Shown here piece by piece: positions 12,738-22,815 of a stretch of 64,000 bases of DNA. The stretch covers positions 930,001 to 994,000 of the forward strand of contig WACJ01000110.1 of the NCBI GenBank assembly GCA_008973525.1. Direction: 5' to 3'. This DNA comes from Stenopsyche tienmushanensis. Taxonomy: Eukaryota; Arthropoda; Insecta; Trichoptera; Stenopsychidae. The translations under genes and the position numbers were made by a program. The notes beneath the pieces were generated by a model. The model was not told the DNA's origin. It was given only the letters and a program-made list of their open reading frames with translations, and ran no database searches. Position 1 is the first letter of the stretch, and each line of letters begins with the position of its first letter.

Positions 12738-13199
12738 ATTTTTTAAAAATAATATTTTAATTAAATATAATATTGGTGATGCTTTAAATGACATTTTAAA
12801 TAAATATTTTTGAGTGATTATATGCTTTAATGTGTTTTGTGTGTATGTTAATTTGCACAGATCTGTATGACCCGTATTTATAGGGTTAATGCTTTTCAAT
12901 ACTTAAATGAGGATATTTGCTAATCGACGCATTAACGGAAAAAAATACATTTTTTTCTTTGAACTGGTCTTTCCGATGAGCAGACCTGACACCGCTGGAT
13001 TTTTTTACCTAGGGATGTTTCTCATTAGTTTGCACATTTTTTATGACTTTGGAAGCTCAGAAATAATCTTCTTTAAACCAATTGCATAAAATAATGATTA
13101 ATTTTGATCAAAAATATAGTGCAAAATACAAAAACAGTTATTTCGTGCTATTACATCTCGCATATTAAAAGGGTTAATTATTCACATGTTGTCAATTTT

Positions 13200-13830
13200 T
13201 CAGATTTTTTATTATTTGAAGATATTGAATATAATTAATATCTTTGGTAGCCTCGTTGCCGGATATTTCAGTGAGAGTCTCAATGGTGATGTTCTCCGCT
13301 CAAATTTCACGGATTTTTTTGCATTCTTCTCATTAAATCGGGTATCTTCAAACCGCTCCATTGGGCGATTTTTTAAATCAAAATGAAATGACTCATTAAA
13401 AGTTTGCTTTCTCTCATCGAAGCCTTTTCGTGGGCAGGAGCGACCAAATGGTGCCGATGAAAATTTGATACGAAGTTGGCATTTTGGTAGCTCTTATTGA
13501 TCTGCTTCCACTTCTCGATGTTTTGCAAACACTCAGACCATTTAGTAGACTCATAATTGCTTTTGCAGCCTCGTCCCAGGCAATCAATATCGGATATGAT
13601 TTAATGCCTTCCAAGTGTACACGTATATTCCTACTTTCGATACACGCCCGACTAGATCCATTTATTGAGAGTATTGGAGCACAAATTCGTGCTGTAGGTG
13701 TCTTTCCGGCACGGGTAAACTTGGCGTCCCACGTATTTAAGTTTATGGGATTAAGTTTTACTTGTTGCTGGAAGGTGTTGATTTATGTTTCTTGTGCCAG
13801 AGTTGTAATTGGACCATGATTTACCAGCCG
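13200..13830 (-). other. Unexplained open region on the reverse strand
   Basis: Long stop-poor reading occurs on the reverse strand in more than one frame: about 120 codons from 13787 to 13414, an overlapping frame with a SECLQNIEKWKQINKSYQ stretch at 13560-13390, and a third continuing toward 13200 with PMERFEDTRFNEKNAKKSV. The forward strand is also open for 111 codons at 13484-13819. Composition is less A+T-rich than the flanks. I recognise no family. A decayed coding sequence with frameshifts, such as an old transposon or processed gene, is possible; so is a chance lack of stops. Confidence 0.25.
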
Positions 13831-14463
13831 GGGAGATCGCATTTATTGCGGGAAACCGACGGTTCGATCCACCCCAAACGACTGATGTAGTCCACGCGAA
13901 ATTTATGATCGCGAAGTCTACACGTGTTGATTGATAATGGTTGTCCGTGCAAGTTGAGTGCTTCTTCCATAATTAATAAATCACTGTGCGGGTACGAATT
14001 ATTCATAGGGGTGTCATTCGGGGGTGGTTGGCGGTTCGAATTTCCCGGGAAAAAAATGATTATTTTGTTATTTACGACGTCGGATGTCGGAGGTCGTTAA
14101 AGTAACATTTTGAGGTCGCCGTACCGGTAAACACTAACTGTTATCAGATTTCAATCAATTCCAAAAGTTGTGATTTATCTTCGTGCCACAAAGCGTTCCC
14201 TCCTTGTAAATTTGAGCTAACGGGAACGCTTAATTAATGCAATCGAAGATATGGAGTTGCTCGAGACATTATCTTATAAAAGGAATCGCATGTACATTTG
14301 CAATGGTACACGGTATGTCGTTCGCGAATGATGTATTCACTAAGTGGTTAATTTATTCGATTGTGGTTACTTCAATTCCACCGTGAGCAATTCAATACAT
14401 GGAATTCGCCAGACTATGTGTTATACAATGTGAAGCGTATCAATTTTCAATATGATAGCATAT

Positions 14464-15013
14464 CTTATACTACGAAGGCAGTTCCAGAAGTACCCGACCT
14501 AACAAAGAAAAGACAAAAAATTAGGAAAAAAATATCTTTTTTTCTCAATAAAGTTACTTTTTCTTCCTTTTTAGTCCATTGTTTTTACTGTTCCTTTGTT
14601 TTTCCGGATTATTGGACGTCCCAGTTTCTCATAGGGTACGGGCGGCTTAGAGTTTCGCTCTTCAGCTTTGAACTTTCCCCGATCTCGGAGTGTCCGTGCA
14701 GAGATCCGTTGATGGGCGCAGACTATGTTCTGTGGACATGTTCGAGTATGGCGACTGATCGCGAGGTGCTCATTCGTCGTGTCAGCGTTCCGAAAAGCGG
14801 ACCGATTGGACTCAAAGACCTTTGGACACTCCGTCCTCTTTTAGGGGTTTTTGAGCAGGATGGCATGATCCCAAATATTGAGAGCAATAAATGCCTCGAG
14901 TCAGTGGAGGGTCTATATTCTTTTGTCTCAGGTGTGAAGTGATGGACCAATGTTTCATCCATGTTTATGAATCGATGTAAAAACTCAGCTTTATTGCTGT
15001 GAAACATCGCCAA
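14464..15013 (-). pseudogene. Mariner transposase relic interrupted by a LINE fragment
   Basis: On the reverse strand 14876-15013 reads AMFHSNKAEFLHRFINMDET followed by LVHHFTPETKEYR. This is the mariner segment around the first catalytic Asp (family pattern F...MDETW.HH..PE); the usual Trp after the Thr is Leu here. The opposite side at about 14480 carries GTTCCAGAAGTACCCGACCT, also seen at the start of the mariner relic at 51790, so it is probably the terminal repeat. Between them is unrelated LINE-like DNA, and most of the transposase is missing. Non-functional fossil. Confidence 0.7.
14640..14860 (+). pseudogene. R1/jockey-like LINE C-terminal fragment
   Basis: A forward frame contains SECPCRDPLMGADYVLWTCS followed by MATDREVL. 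C-x-C then spaced H/Y-VLW-x-C is the cysteine motif at the C-terminus of R1/jockey-type reverse transcriptases. Homologous but differently broken pieces lie at 35730-35880 (METDREVL) and 49960-50095 (GPVGHADFVTALSSFRAFCK). It is the end of a dead 5'-truncated LINE and the coding explanation for most of the 193-codon frame at 14361-14942, whose beginning is unrelated sequence. Confidence 0.6.
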
Positions 15014-15290
15014 ACACTCAATTTAAATATCATTATCAGAGCCGCAACTAGGGTAAAAAACGCCCGTGGCAAGCATCCCCCAAGCCCCCCCACCCGAATA
15101 TCCTATTCATTTTTTAAAATTACCTGATATTATAAATACAATATATTAAATACTATTATAATGTGTATAAATGTTTTAAAATAATATACAGAGATACTAT
15201 GATGGAAAATGTCTAGACGCTTGATCATAGAAAATGTCGCAAAAAGCCTCAAAAGAGGTCGGGGTGCGCCAAAATGTATATATGCTCAAT

Positions 15291-15309
15291 CGGTCCGCTT
15301 TTCGGACCG
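15291..15309. other. Small perfect hairpin CGGTCCG/CGGACCG
   Basis: CGGTCCG, a 5-base loop, then CGGACCG. The words CGGACCGATTGGAC and CGGACCGGTTGGAC inside the LINE fragments are similar, so this may be a remnant of the same LINE. Confidence 0.4.
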
Positions 15310-15737
15310 CTGATATGACAATTGAGCAGATCGGACAAAACGGACAGAGTCATCAGTGTTAGGGATTTTCTACTATAGTATTTTTCTAAAACAACAACTG
15401 CCTGGGTCAGGTAATTCTGGGACAAGTAATAAAATGGATGCTGTATGAATTTAAGCCTCTGGGTTCTTGTTTAAGATTTCAAATTACCCACAATCAACGT
15501 CAAATCATCATATAATTAATATCCGAAAATATCACTTTACACACGCTAATATACGCGCCACATGTTAAAAACCACTATTGTTTTTACACATCTATTGACT
15601 GGACTATAGAATTTTAATACATAATCAATTTTATTAAAGAAATAGCGCGGAATACCCGGGCTATAAAGTGTTAAAACATTATACAGGCTGCATTTTTATG
15701 TAGGCAAACTTCGAGCCACTAATGATTAATGGTAAAC

Positions 15738-15848
15738 ATGGCACAGGGTCTGTGTCATCGAACAATAAACGTTACGGAAAGCCACATTTATTGACCGTGA
15801 ACGCTCGTCTTTGCCATGACACACGTGCTGTATCATCGGCCATAATAT
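15738..15848 (+). repeat. Family I repeat, long copy
   Basis: Starts GGCACAGGGTCTGTGTCATCG and ends CATGACACACGTGCTGTATC ATCGGCC. Related pairs of blocks occur at 17919-17996 and 49105-49230; single blocks occur at 24879, 31184, 31335 and 45383. Each end is itself an imperfect palindrome around a TGTGTCATCGG or CACACATGTTGT core. No coding potential; class unknown. Confidence 0.5.
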
Positions 15849-17100
15849 GTTTAAATAAATATATTTTTAATCTGGACGGAGACAAGTTTTCAGTAGCCGT
15901 GTGATGCCACATTTTAAAATAAACGTTCAAATAACATGCTGAAAATTAGATTATTTACTTAGAGAAGCAGAGAGATGTTCCACGAAAAAACATGGTGTAA
16001 TATCCATAAAGCAGAATGTGGTGGTTGAAACAAAAGTGTCCTTTTGAGTCTCTTAAAAGCTGAGAAATGTTGGCGTATCTTATGTTTCAAACGAGACACG
16101 CATGCTTAACAGCAGTTGACTCATTGGCGGGACGTTGAGGGATGAAGTGAAAATTGGCGCCGAAACGAGATTCGCATGATTAATCCTTCCAATCCGAATT
16201 AATTCAGTAGAACAATTTACAGAAGAGACAATTTTGCTGTATGGAATTGTACGAAATGCTTTTGGCTCGTCTCGCTAATACAAAATAAATTGTATTTTTG
16301 GCTTATTTATAAGCCATAAGATGCCAGTGCGCGCGTTGCCATTTCTGCCACTTTTGACCCTCATCACCGCCTGCTCCGCCTTATCGTCTTCCTAATCATG
16401 CGAAAGCGTCGGAAATTGCAAAAAGATATATTTTTATGTCTGATTTATAACTTTTTCATCCCCCGCAGTAAGTATCGCTTAGTCTTTTATTGCAGACTCT
16501 CAATTTATCCGCGCATAAAAAACACTCGAGATTGGCGGCGGTTTATAGCCGCCCCGCTCCCGCAATTGTCATTGGCTTCTTCAAAAACGGACGAGAGCAC
16601 GCACGAGGACTTTTAAAATTTCGAATGGCCCCCGACGAAAAATCATCCCCTGTGCGCCCGCAGGCTGTTTATGTTTCATAAATTTCAAAGTACAGTTTTA
16701 CTTAAAGCGCCGCATATGCGTATGAGGATGAGGACGCCGCACTTTTGAGTATGTTAATGCCTTTCACGGTTGCTCTTCCTGGAGTCATTTGGGTTGCTGA
16801 AATGTCGGTGCTGAAGAATTTTTACAGCAGTTTCTGAATACAGCCTTCATGCTGCAGGGTTTGAATGCCGGCGAAAAATGGTGCCAACATTACTTAACGT
16901 CAAGGGATAAGAGCATTTTTTTATACAATACCGAATAAGATACTATAATTTTATATATACATATATATAGGAGTCAAGACTCTTTTTAGGCATATCTTTT
17001 TAATGCTGTTTTTAACACATATTATGCGGGGTTCCTTTGGCTTGGCTATGCATCGAACGCGGGAATCAATTTTACTTTATATATATATAGCAGGGGTATC
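15849..17100. other. Unique DNA, possibly conserved non-coding
   Basis: No repeat recognised. Two sections (16100-16190 and 16310-16740) are distinctly richer in G+C and free of repeat copies, with GGCGCCGAAACGAG and GCATATGCGTATGAGGATGA. The short open frames there carry no motif. It could hold regulatory DNA, judged from composition only. Confidence 0.3.
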
Positions 17101-17131
17101 GAAAAAATTTCCCATCGCCTTGGCAGTCTTT

Positions 17132-17160
17132 CTATCCCTTTTTTATAAAAAAAGGGATAG
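17132..17160. other. 29-bp near-perfect inverted repeat
   Basis: CTATCCCTTTTTTATAAAAA followed by AAGGGATAG: both arms match almost completely around a central TATA. It lies about 90 bp from a reverse copy of family D and may be part of its longer form. Confidence 0.5.
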
Positions 17161-17224
17161 ATTTTGATCCCCATTTTGATTGAAAAACACCATCAATTTG
17201 ACTGATAAAATTCCTTTCTGCTGA

Positions 17225-17690
17225 GACACAGACTAAAACTCGCAAAATTCCCGATTTCTCGACAAATTATTTATTTCCGTCACTGCAGATGAATACTTGT
17301 ATACTATTATACTTTGATGTGATTCGTTATTATATTACGGAGGAATATAAAAATTTTGAAACCCGTATCTATTATATTTCATATCGATATTCCCATTATT
17401 AGAGTCGAGGTGTAGTAAATACATCACCGGTAGGGAAAGATTAATATATCAATTTGAAAAACATATAAGTGCTGTATATACTGTACCACTTCTTCCAAAT
17501 TTCCAAGCGTCCAGATTTCTCCAATGTCTCGATTTAGTAGCCTTCATCATGCTGGTGAGGTGTGCAATTTTTGTTAGATAAAAAATTTGATCACGGATTT
17601 TTCGGAATTACGTATACTAATCCCGAGATTCATGAGCACCTAAAACTGTCCGGGATCCCGGGATTGGTTTCCCTAGTCATCCCTAGTTCA
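17225..17690 (-). repeat. Family D repeat, reverse copy
   Basis: Reverse complement of the blocks at 6760-7160 and 20325-20770: TTTATTTCCGTCACTGCAG, a TATTACGGAGGAATATAAA block, CGAGGTGTAGTAAATACATC and ATCCCGGGATTGG. Adjacent CTGCTGAGACACAGACTAAA matches the inverse of sequence flanking the 20.3-kb copy, so the element extends to about 17215. Confidence 0.6.
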
Positions 17691-17918
17691 GAATATAAAT
17701 ATTTTTTAATAATGATTTTCCAAATAAAATAACTTACAAATCGTCACAAACCTAATGTATCAAAATACGCGAATACTTTTCAATATCCTTAATATTTCAG
17801 GCTCATTGTAAATATCAAATTGCAAATATATTAAATCTATTTAACACTATACAGATGATAAGATCATGTGAAAAAAAAAAGGTTATGAATTTAAGAAAGT
17901 AGGTAATGGTTGAAAATA

Positions 17919-17996
17919 AAACGTGATACAGGATCTGTAACGTCAGGTAATAAGTGTTAGCGGAAGAATGGCACACGTGTTGTTTCATCAGCCTTG
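17919..17996 (+). repeat. Family I repeat, short copy
   Basis: GATACAGGATCTGTAACGTC, about 30 bases, then GAATGGCACACGTGTTGTTT CATCAGCC. Same two-block layout as 15738-15848, with shorter spacing. Confidence 0.45.
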
Positions 17997-18029
17997 TTAA
18001 TTTATAATTTAGTCTCAACAGCTTTTATG

Positions 18030-18310
18030 ATCTTTATAGAGCTCAACCCTATGGGTGCGGAAATTCGAAGACAGAGACTGGTGTCTTGCGTCTCATCATG
18101 CACTCATATGTCGTGCTGCAAAGGCACCCATACACGTTTAAATGCTCGTTGGGAATTCGGCGCACAATAAGATGCCCATTTTTTTTAAATTATCGAATGT
18201 TCAAGGTATACATTTTTATAAACGTTTGTTTATTGTATGGATATAATATTTTGTGTCATCAAATGAAAGAATATTTTTTGATATCAACAGTGTTAAGGTT
18301 CATTTATTAA
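18030..18310 (+). mobile_element. AC element, truncated at both ends
   Basis: Contains CTTGCGTCTCATCATGCACT and the GTGCTGCAAAGGCACCCATA block, then the GATATCAACAGTGTTAAGGT and TCATTTATTAAGCTTG blocks. Both TTAA termini are absent. A 74-codon open frame crossing it is fortuitous. Confidence 0.6.
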
Positions 18311-18388
18311 GCTTGGTTGGATTGACATTAGAGCATAGCATGTCTGCTCTCCGGTCCAACAGCCTTGATAATCATAATAATTGTCAGA

Positions 18389-18407
18389 GGACGCGGATTC
18401 CGCGTCC
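18389..18407. other. Perfect 19-bp palindrome
   Basis: GGACGCGGA, a central T, then TCCGCGTCC. A G+C-rich perfect palindrome in A+T-rich DNA; no copy was noticed elsewhere in the window. Confidence 0.5.
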
Positions 18408-18409
18408 CC

Positions 18410-19735
18410 CGCAGCCGATGTGTTGAGTGATCTCTATGATGATCGAATTAGTAAGCCCAAAAGTCCCGACTTGCATGTTGTTCGGGTTGCAATCGGTGGT
18501 GCTGGTGGTGTGCCAACTATTTTTATGTTTTTGTCGGGGTTTTCAATTTAAATTCCTGAAATGAAACTCGGAAAACTTTTCGTTCTAGGCTTGCACATAA
18601 GAGAATTTCCATTATAACTTGAACTACCGTTTTCCAATTATTCTTGACGCGGATGTATTTTTGTGCATGCCCCCTTCAATATGATAGCATAACGACATTT
18701 AGCCTGGAGGCTTTAATTAAAATTCCGTCACCGTTTCCCTCGGAGGCTGTATGGAAGATTTCCATTATCACCGGTGCCGGGACATTCATTGTAAATATTA
18801 CATTAAACGCACATGTCTCTTCGAGGTCGTATTCCAAGCAAGTAATACCATGCAAAAATTGTATTTCCGAATACGAAGACACTTTCGGGAAATATTTAAT
18901 TACCCAGATATGATGTTCTTTCCGATCAAATATTACGTTTCGTATATTTTCTTTGAAAATTCCATTCGTTTCGGCCAGGAAAAGCGACTCTTTAGTTTAT
19001 TGACTTTCCACCGTAACATATATTTCCTTTCCTTTTATTTATTTACGTTTACTTCTTTGGGATACTACTTTATTTTTTCTTTATTTGTTTTGAGACTTCA
19101 GAAAGAAAATATTGAACGCATTGTTGAAAATAGCCTCCGCCCTTAAATATACAGTGATAAATCAAATTAAACCTTCGAAAGGCATTTTCTTTCGCAGCAC
19201 ACAGGTTACTTTTATATATCACTGTTGGCTTTATAGATTTCATTCATCCGACATAAATTCATATTACGCATGAAAAGTGTATTCGATAAATACATTAAAT
19301 CCCTTATTTTAAGGGTGTCGAAAAATCGTTAATAAATTCTAAAAAAACAACATATATTTGTTTTTTTTTCCTATGGTAGTGTTGTTCCATGTTGTTTAAA
19401 CTAAATGGTCATATTCTGTCCAAAGCGTAAAATCCTTATCTAAATATATACATTTTGTGATGCATTATCATAAGCAGCCCTCAACCCTTTTCAATCCATA
19501 ATGTTACCAAAATATTGCCCTTTCTTTGACTTACATTAATTAAACACGTCCTTTCGTTTGTTCGTTCTCTTGTATCCTTTTCAGATATGGAGTGGATCCA
19601 TGTCGCTTTCTAGACGAGGAATTATTCATATTATATTTTGTCGCTTGGGTATCATTAAATTAGCATCCTATGATTAAATTCAGACTCATTCGCAATTTTG
19701 ATACATATATATTTAAAAACTTCATCGAAAAAATG
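18410..19735. other. Unannotated DNA with fortuitous-looking frames
   Basis: Open frames of 89 and 131 codons (forward) and 68 codons (reverse) overlap at 18640-19150. None shows a motif, and the forward ones end in low-complexity hydrophobic residues. No repeat family is recognised. Confidence 0.25.
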
Positions 19736-19739
19736 GATC

Positions 19740-20270
19740 GATGAGTTGATAGGGACAAAGCCGGGTCATATACAAAACAACATATTTTTTGTTCGGAAAT
19801 ACTTTGGGTTCCTTATAAAATGTCTTCATCACAGCTACGAGAATCCGATGGCCATTTCTTTGAGCATTGCGAATGCCAATTCTTTTGATTGGACAATGCT
19901 TTTGTGGTTGGGATATTTCTGTATTCGAGACACAAGCTTTTGATTGCCAATATCATAGACCTCCACCACCAACTCTTTTTGGATTTTGGGGTCTCATCTG
20001 AGGTCTACCCACGTCCCATCCCTCATCACGATATAGTCCAGAAAAGCTTCTCCCTACTGTGCAAAACAATTCAAAAATTCACGCGTGGCAGTCATTTTGC
20101 GATTTTGATAGTTCCCCGGTGTCAGCATTCTGGGCACCCATCTCGCATACAACTACTTGTAACCAAGTTTTTCTAACGCGATATCACCAAGGGGACTTCG
20201 AGAAATTCCAGGAAATTCTTCGTGAAAGTCGTCAAGAGTCACATGGTGGTCATTTCGTTTATGGTACTCA
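19740..20270 (-). pseudogene. Mariner transposase relic
   Basis: The reverse strand at about 20190-20000 reads ALEKLGYK, stop, LYARWVPRML, then after diverged sequence GEAFLDYIVMRDGTWV. This matches the mariner order L-G-Y-K-x-L-x-ARWVP-x-(M/L)-L followed by EG..FL..IVTGDETWV; the catalytic segment reads MRDGTWV instead of TGDETWV. DPKIQKELVVEVYDIGNQKL follows. Several stops and frameshifts break it, so it is an old fossil. The overlapping forward open frames are its shadows. Confidence 0.75.
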
Positions 20271-20324
20271 TCATATCAGTACCATAAACTTCTACGAGTT
20301 TCCAATGAATATTCGCAGTTAGGG

Positions 20325-21100
20325 AATCCAATCCCGGGATCCCGGTCAGTTTTTATGTGCTTAAGAATCCCGGGATTAGTAAGCGTAATCCCGAAAAATT
20401 CGGAATTGAAATTTTTATCTAACAGAAATCGTACATCTCACCAACACGACGAAGGCTACTAAATCGAGACATTGGAGAAATCTGGACGATTGGAAACTTG
20501 GAAGAAGTGGTACAGAATATACAGTACATATAAATTTTTCAAATTGTTATTTTAACGTTTCCCTACCGGTGATGTATTTACTACACCTCAACTCTAATGA
20601 TGGAAATATCGATATGAAATATAATAGATACGGGCTTCAAAATTTTTGTATTCCTCCGTAATATAATTACGAATCACATCAAAGTATTATAGTATATGAG
20701 TATTCATCTGCAGCGACGGAAATAAATGATTTGTCGGGAAATCGGGAATTTCGCGAGTTTTAATCCGTGTCTCAGCAGGTAGGAATTTTATCAGTCACAC
20801 TGATGGTGTTATACGAAAATGAGGGCTCACGCTTTCATCAACTCGAACTAGCATTTAAATATCTGATGACGATATCTCCTCCGACTTCCAAAATCAGATC
20901 CAGACTAAATGACGAAACATTCGATAGTTTAATGTTACTTCGGGCATATTTTCAAAATAATATTTGAATTTTTTAGTGTTTTATTTATCTATTTTTGAAT
21001 TGTATTTTTATCTTTTCTTAAATAAATCCCAATCTCGAGATCCCGGGATTGTCTAATGAAATCTCGAAATCCCGGGATCGAAATTTTGGTTCGGGATTGC
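20325..21100 (+). repeat. Family D repeat, longest copy
   Basis: Opens with AATCCAATCCCGGGATCCCG and contains all diagnostic D blocks up to GCAGCGACGGAAATAAATGA, then about 250 bp of unshared sequence, then the distal ATCCCGGGATTGTCTAATGA and CGGGATCGAAATTTTGG blocks also seen at 7300. This suggests a full length near 780 bp with similar CCCGGGAT motifs toward both ends. Confidence 0.55.
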
Positions 21101-21149
21101 ATTCCCTTTTCACAGTGGCATTGTTTTTAAAAGTCAAAAAACGAATTAC

Positions 21150-21245
21150 CGTGTTGATCTTGCATGGACGGTAGGCAACGGGAGTGCGCGACGACCTCTC
21201 CATGGGAAGAATTTGCAGTGACTTAACAAAATGGTCGATAAACAT
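21150..21245 (-). repeat. Family F internal fragment
   Basis: GGGAGTGCGCGACGACCTCT, CCATGGGAAGAATTT and AACAAAATGGTCGATAAAC match the interior of the 58.6-kb F copy, which is reverse relative to 9759-10006. No ends present. Confidence 0.5.
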
Positions 21246-21249
21246 TTTA

Positions 21250-22554
21250 AGAGGGGATTTAAACCCTGTATTTATCCGATAGAATCTTTTTTTTTGTTGC
21301 GAATTTGTGAAAATCCTATATATTAGAAGCAAATATATCGACCCACAAAATCTGAATTAAAATCTGGATCACATTTCCTATTATCATCGATATCATAGCA
21401 ACCGATGCTTTAGAAGTGTCTTGATAAAACCCCAATCAAATAATTTTCACGATACTCGATATTAAGTCATTAATGCCGTTCGTGTAGCTCTAAAATCTTA
21501 CAACCCAAGTATTGATCAAATCTTAAATTCCAACATTGGCGGAACACGTTTGATTTTATGGAAATTACGAACCCTTTCCCATAAACTATTCCCGTGAATC
21601 ACTTACGATTGTACGTGACTTTTACGTCGGAATCAAACCACAAATTTGGATGGGATCTTTGGCGCCATTAATTGTCAATCGCGCATAAGCTGCGCTCACC
21701 ACCGCGGGGCGACCTCAAGCGCCCCCGCACAAAGTGTTAGCAGCGAATGTTCAATCTTTCGCAGTGTATGATTTATGACCTCGTTCGGATATTATGCAAA
21801 AGCACTTACAAGTCGTTACATCTTTGTTACATTGTTGCGAAGATTATCAATATCGAACTGCGCTATTGGTCGTAAGAGGTCTGACCTTTCAAGCTGCGGT
21901 CCCGAGTTCGCGCTCACCCAGTAATGTGCTTTTTATGGTCAATATTTCACAGCGATCCAGGTTTATCGTAATATCGTGGCTTACATTCGTATAATAATAA
22001 TATTAGGTATCGGCCGGTGTAAAAATAAATTCCCACTCACCCTAATCATGGAGGCTTTTTTTATAATCCGCCCGATGATATATAAAGCAATAAAGGTAAT
22101 GCTGCGTAAGACGATCTTCGTATCGGAGCCTTTTTACGGTTGTTACATCGGTAGGATGTCAAAATTTGATTTCGACAGATAAAATTTAATATTTGAGAAG
22201 CCGTATTGCCCCGAAAAAATGATCCTTTATTTGTTTAAATAAGACGTTATCAAGATGTAAAGTTGGACCCCGTCTTATTGTATTTTGGGTAATATCTTCG
22301 CATAAGATCAAGATTCAATTTAGTTTTATACAATGGGATATATAGGAAACAACGTGATTTCATAACTTATTTTAGATTATTGAGATTTTTATTATCAATA
22401 CATTTTGAATGTCATGAATATTACATTATTATGATAATGATTACAAGATCGGAGATGTCAGATCTTCTCGCGGCCAAGACGTTTGGTCGGATCCCAATAC
22501 TTAGCTTTGAAAAAACGGAGATTCACTCTGAACTGCCTCACTAATCCCTCTAAT
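21250..22554. other. Unique DNA with a conserved-looking G+C-richer core
   Basis: No repeats recognised. Bases 21650-21960 contain GGCGCCATTAATTGTC, a G+C-rich tract, TGATTTATGACC and TATGCAAAAGC, a cluster resembling homeodomain- and octamer-type sites. The small open frames at 21794-22182 have no motif. Confidence 0.3.
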
Positions 22555-22815
22555 CTATGTATACATATATACAGTACTTACATGTTTTTCAAATTATAAT
22601 ATTAACCTTTCGCCACCGGTGATGTATTTACTACACCTCGACTCTAATAATGGGAATATCGACATGAAATATAATAGATACGGGGTTCAATTTTTTTATA
22701 TTCCTCCGTAATATAATAACGAATCACATCAAAGTATAATAGTATACAAGTATTCATCTGCAGCGATGGAAATAAATAATATGTCGGGAAATCGGGAATT
22801 TTGTGAGTTTTAATC
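22555..22815 (+). repeat. Family D repeat, 5'-truncated
   Basis: Begins in the TATATACAGTACTTACATGT block, continues through GTGATGTATTTACTACACC and AATATCGACATGAAATATAA, and ends at ATTTTGTGAGTTTTAATCCG. The upstream CCCGGGAT part is missing. Confidence 0.6.

Noticed and set aside
13990..14060. Possible tRNA around GGCGGTTCGAATTTCCCGGG
   Set aside because: A B-box-like word is present, but no A box, anticodon arm or acceptor stem can be formed.
14361..14942. 193-codon open frame as a host gene
   Set aside because: It is the longest frame but is composed of unrelated DNA fused to a LINE C-terminal fragment inside a broken mariner.
18644..19146. Pair of forward frames (89 and 131 codons) as exons
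   Set aside because: Overlapping frames in different phases, opposite strand also open, no motif or splice support.
20059..20322. Forward open frame of 87 codons
   Set aside because: Shadow of the reverse-strand mariner relic, which explains the sequence.
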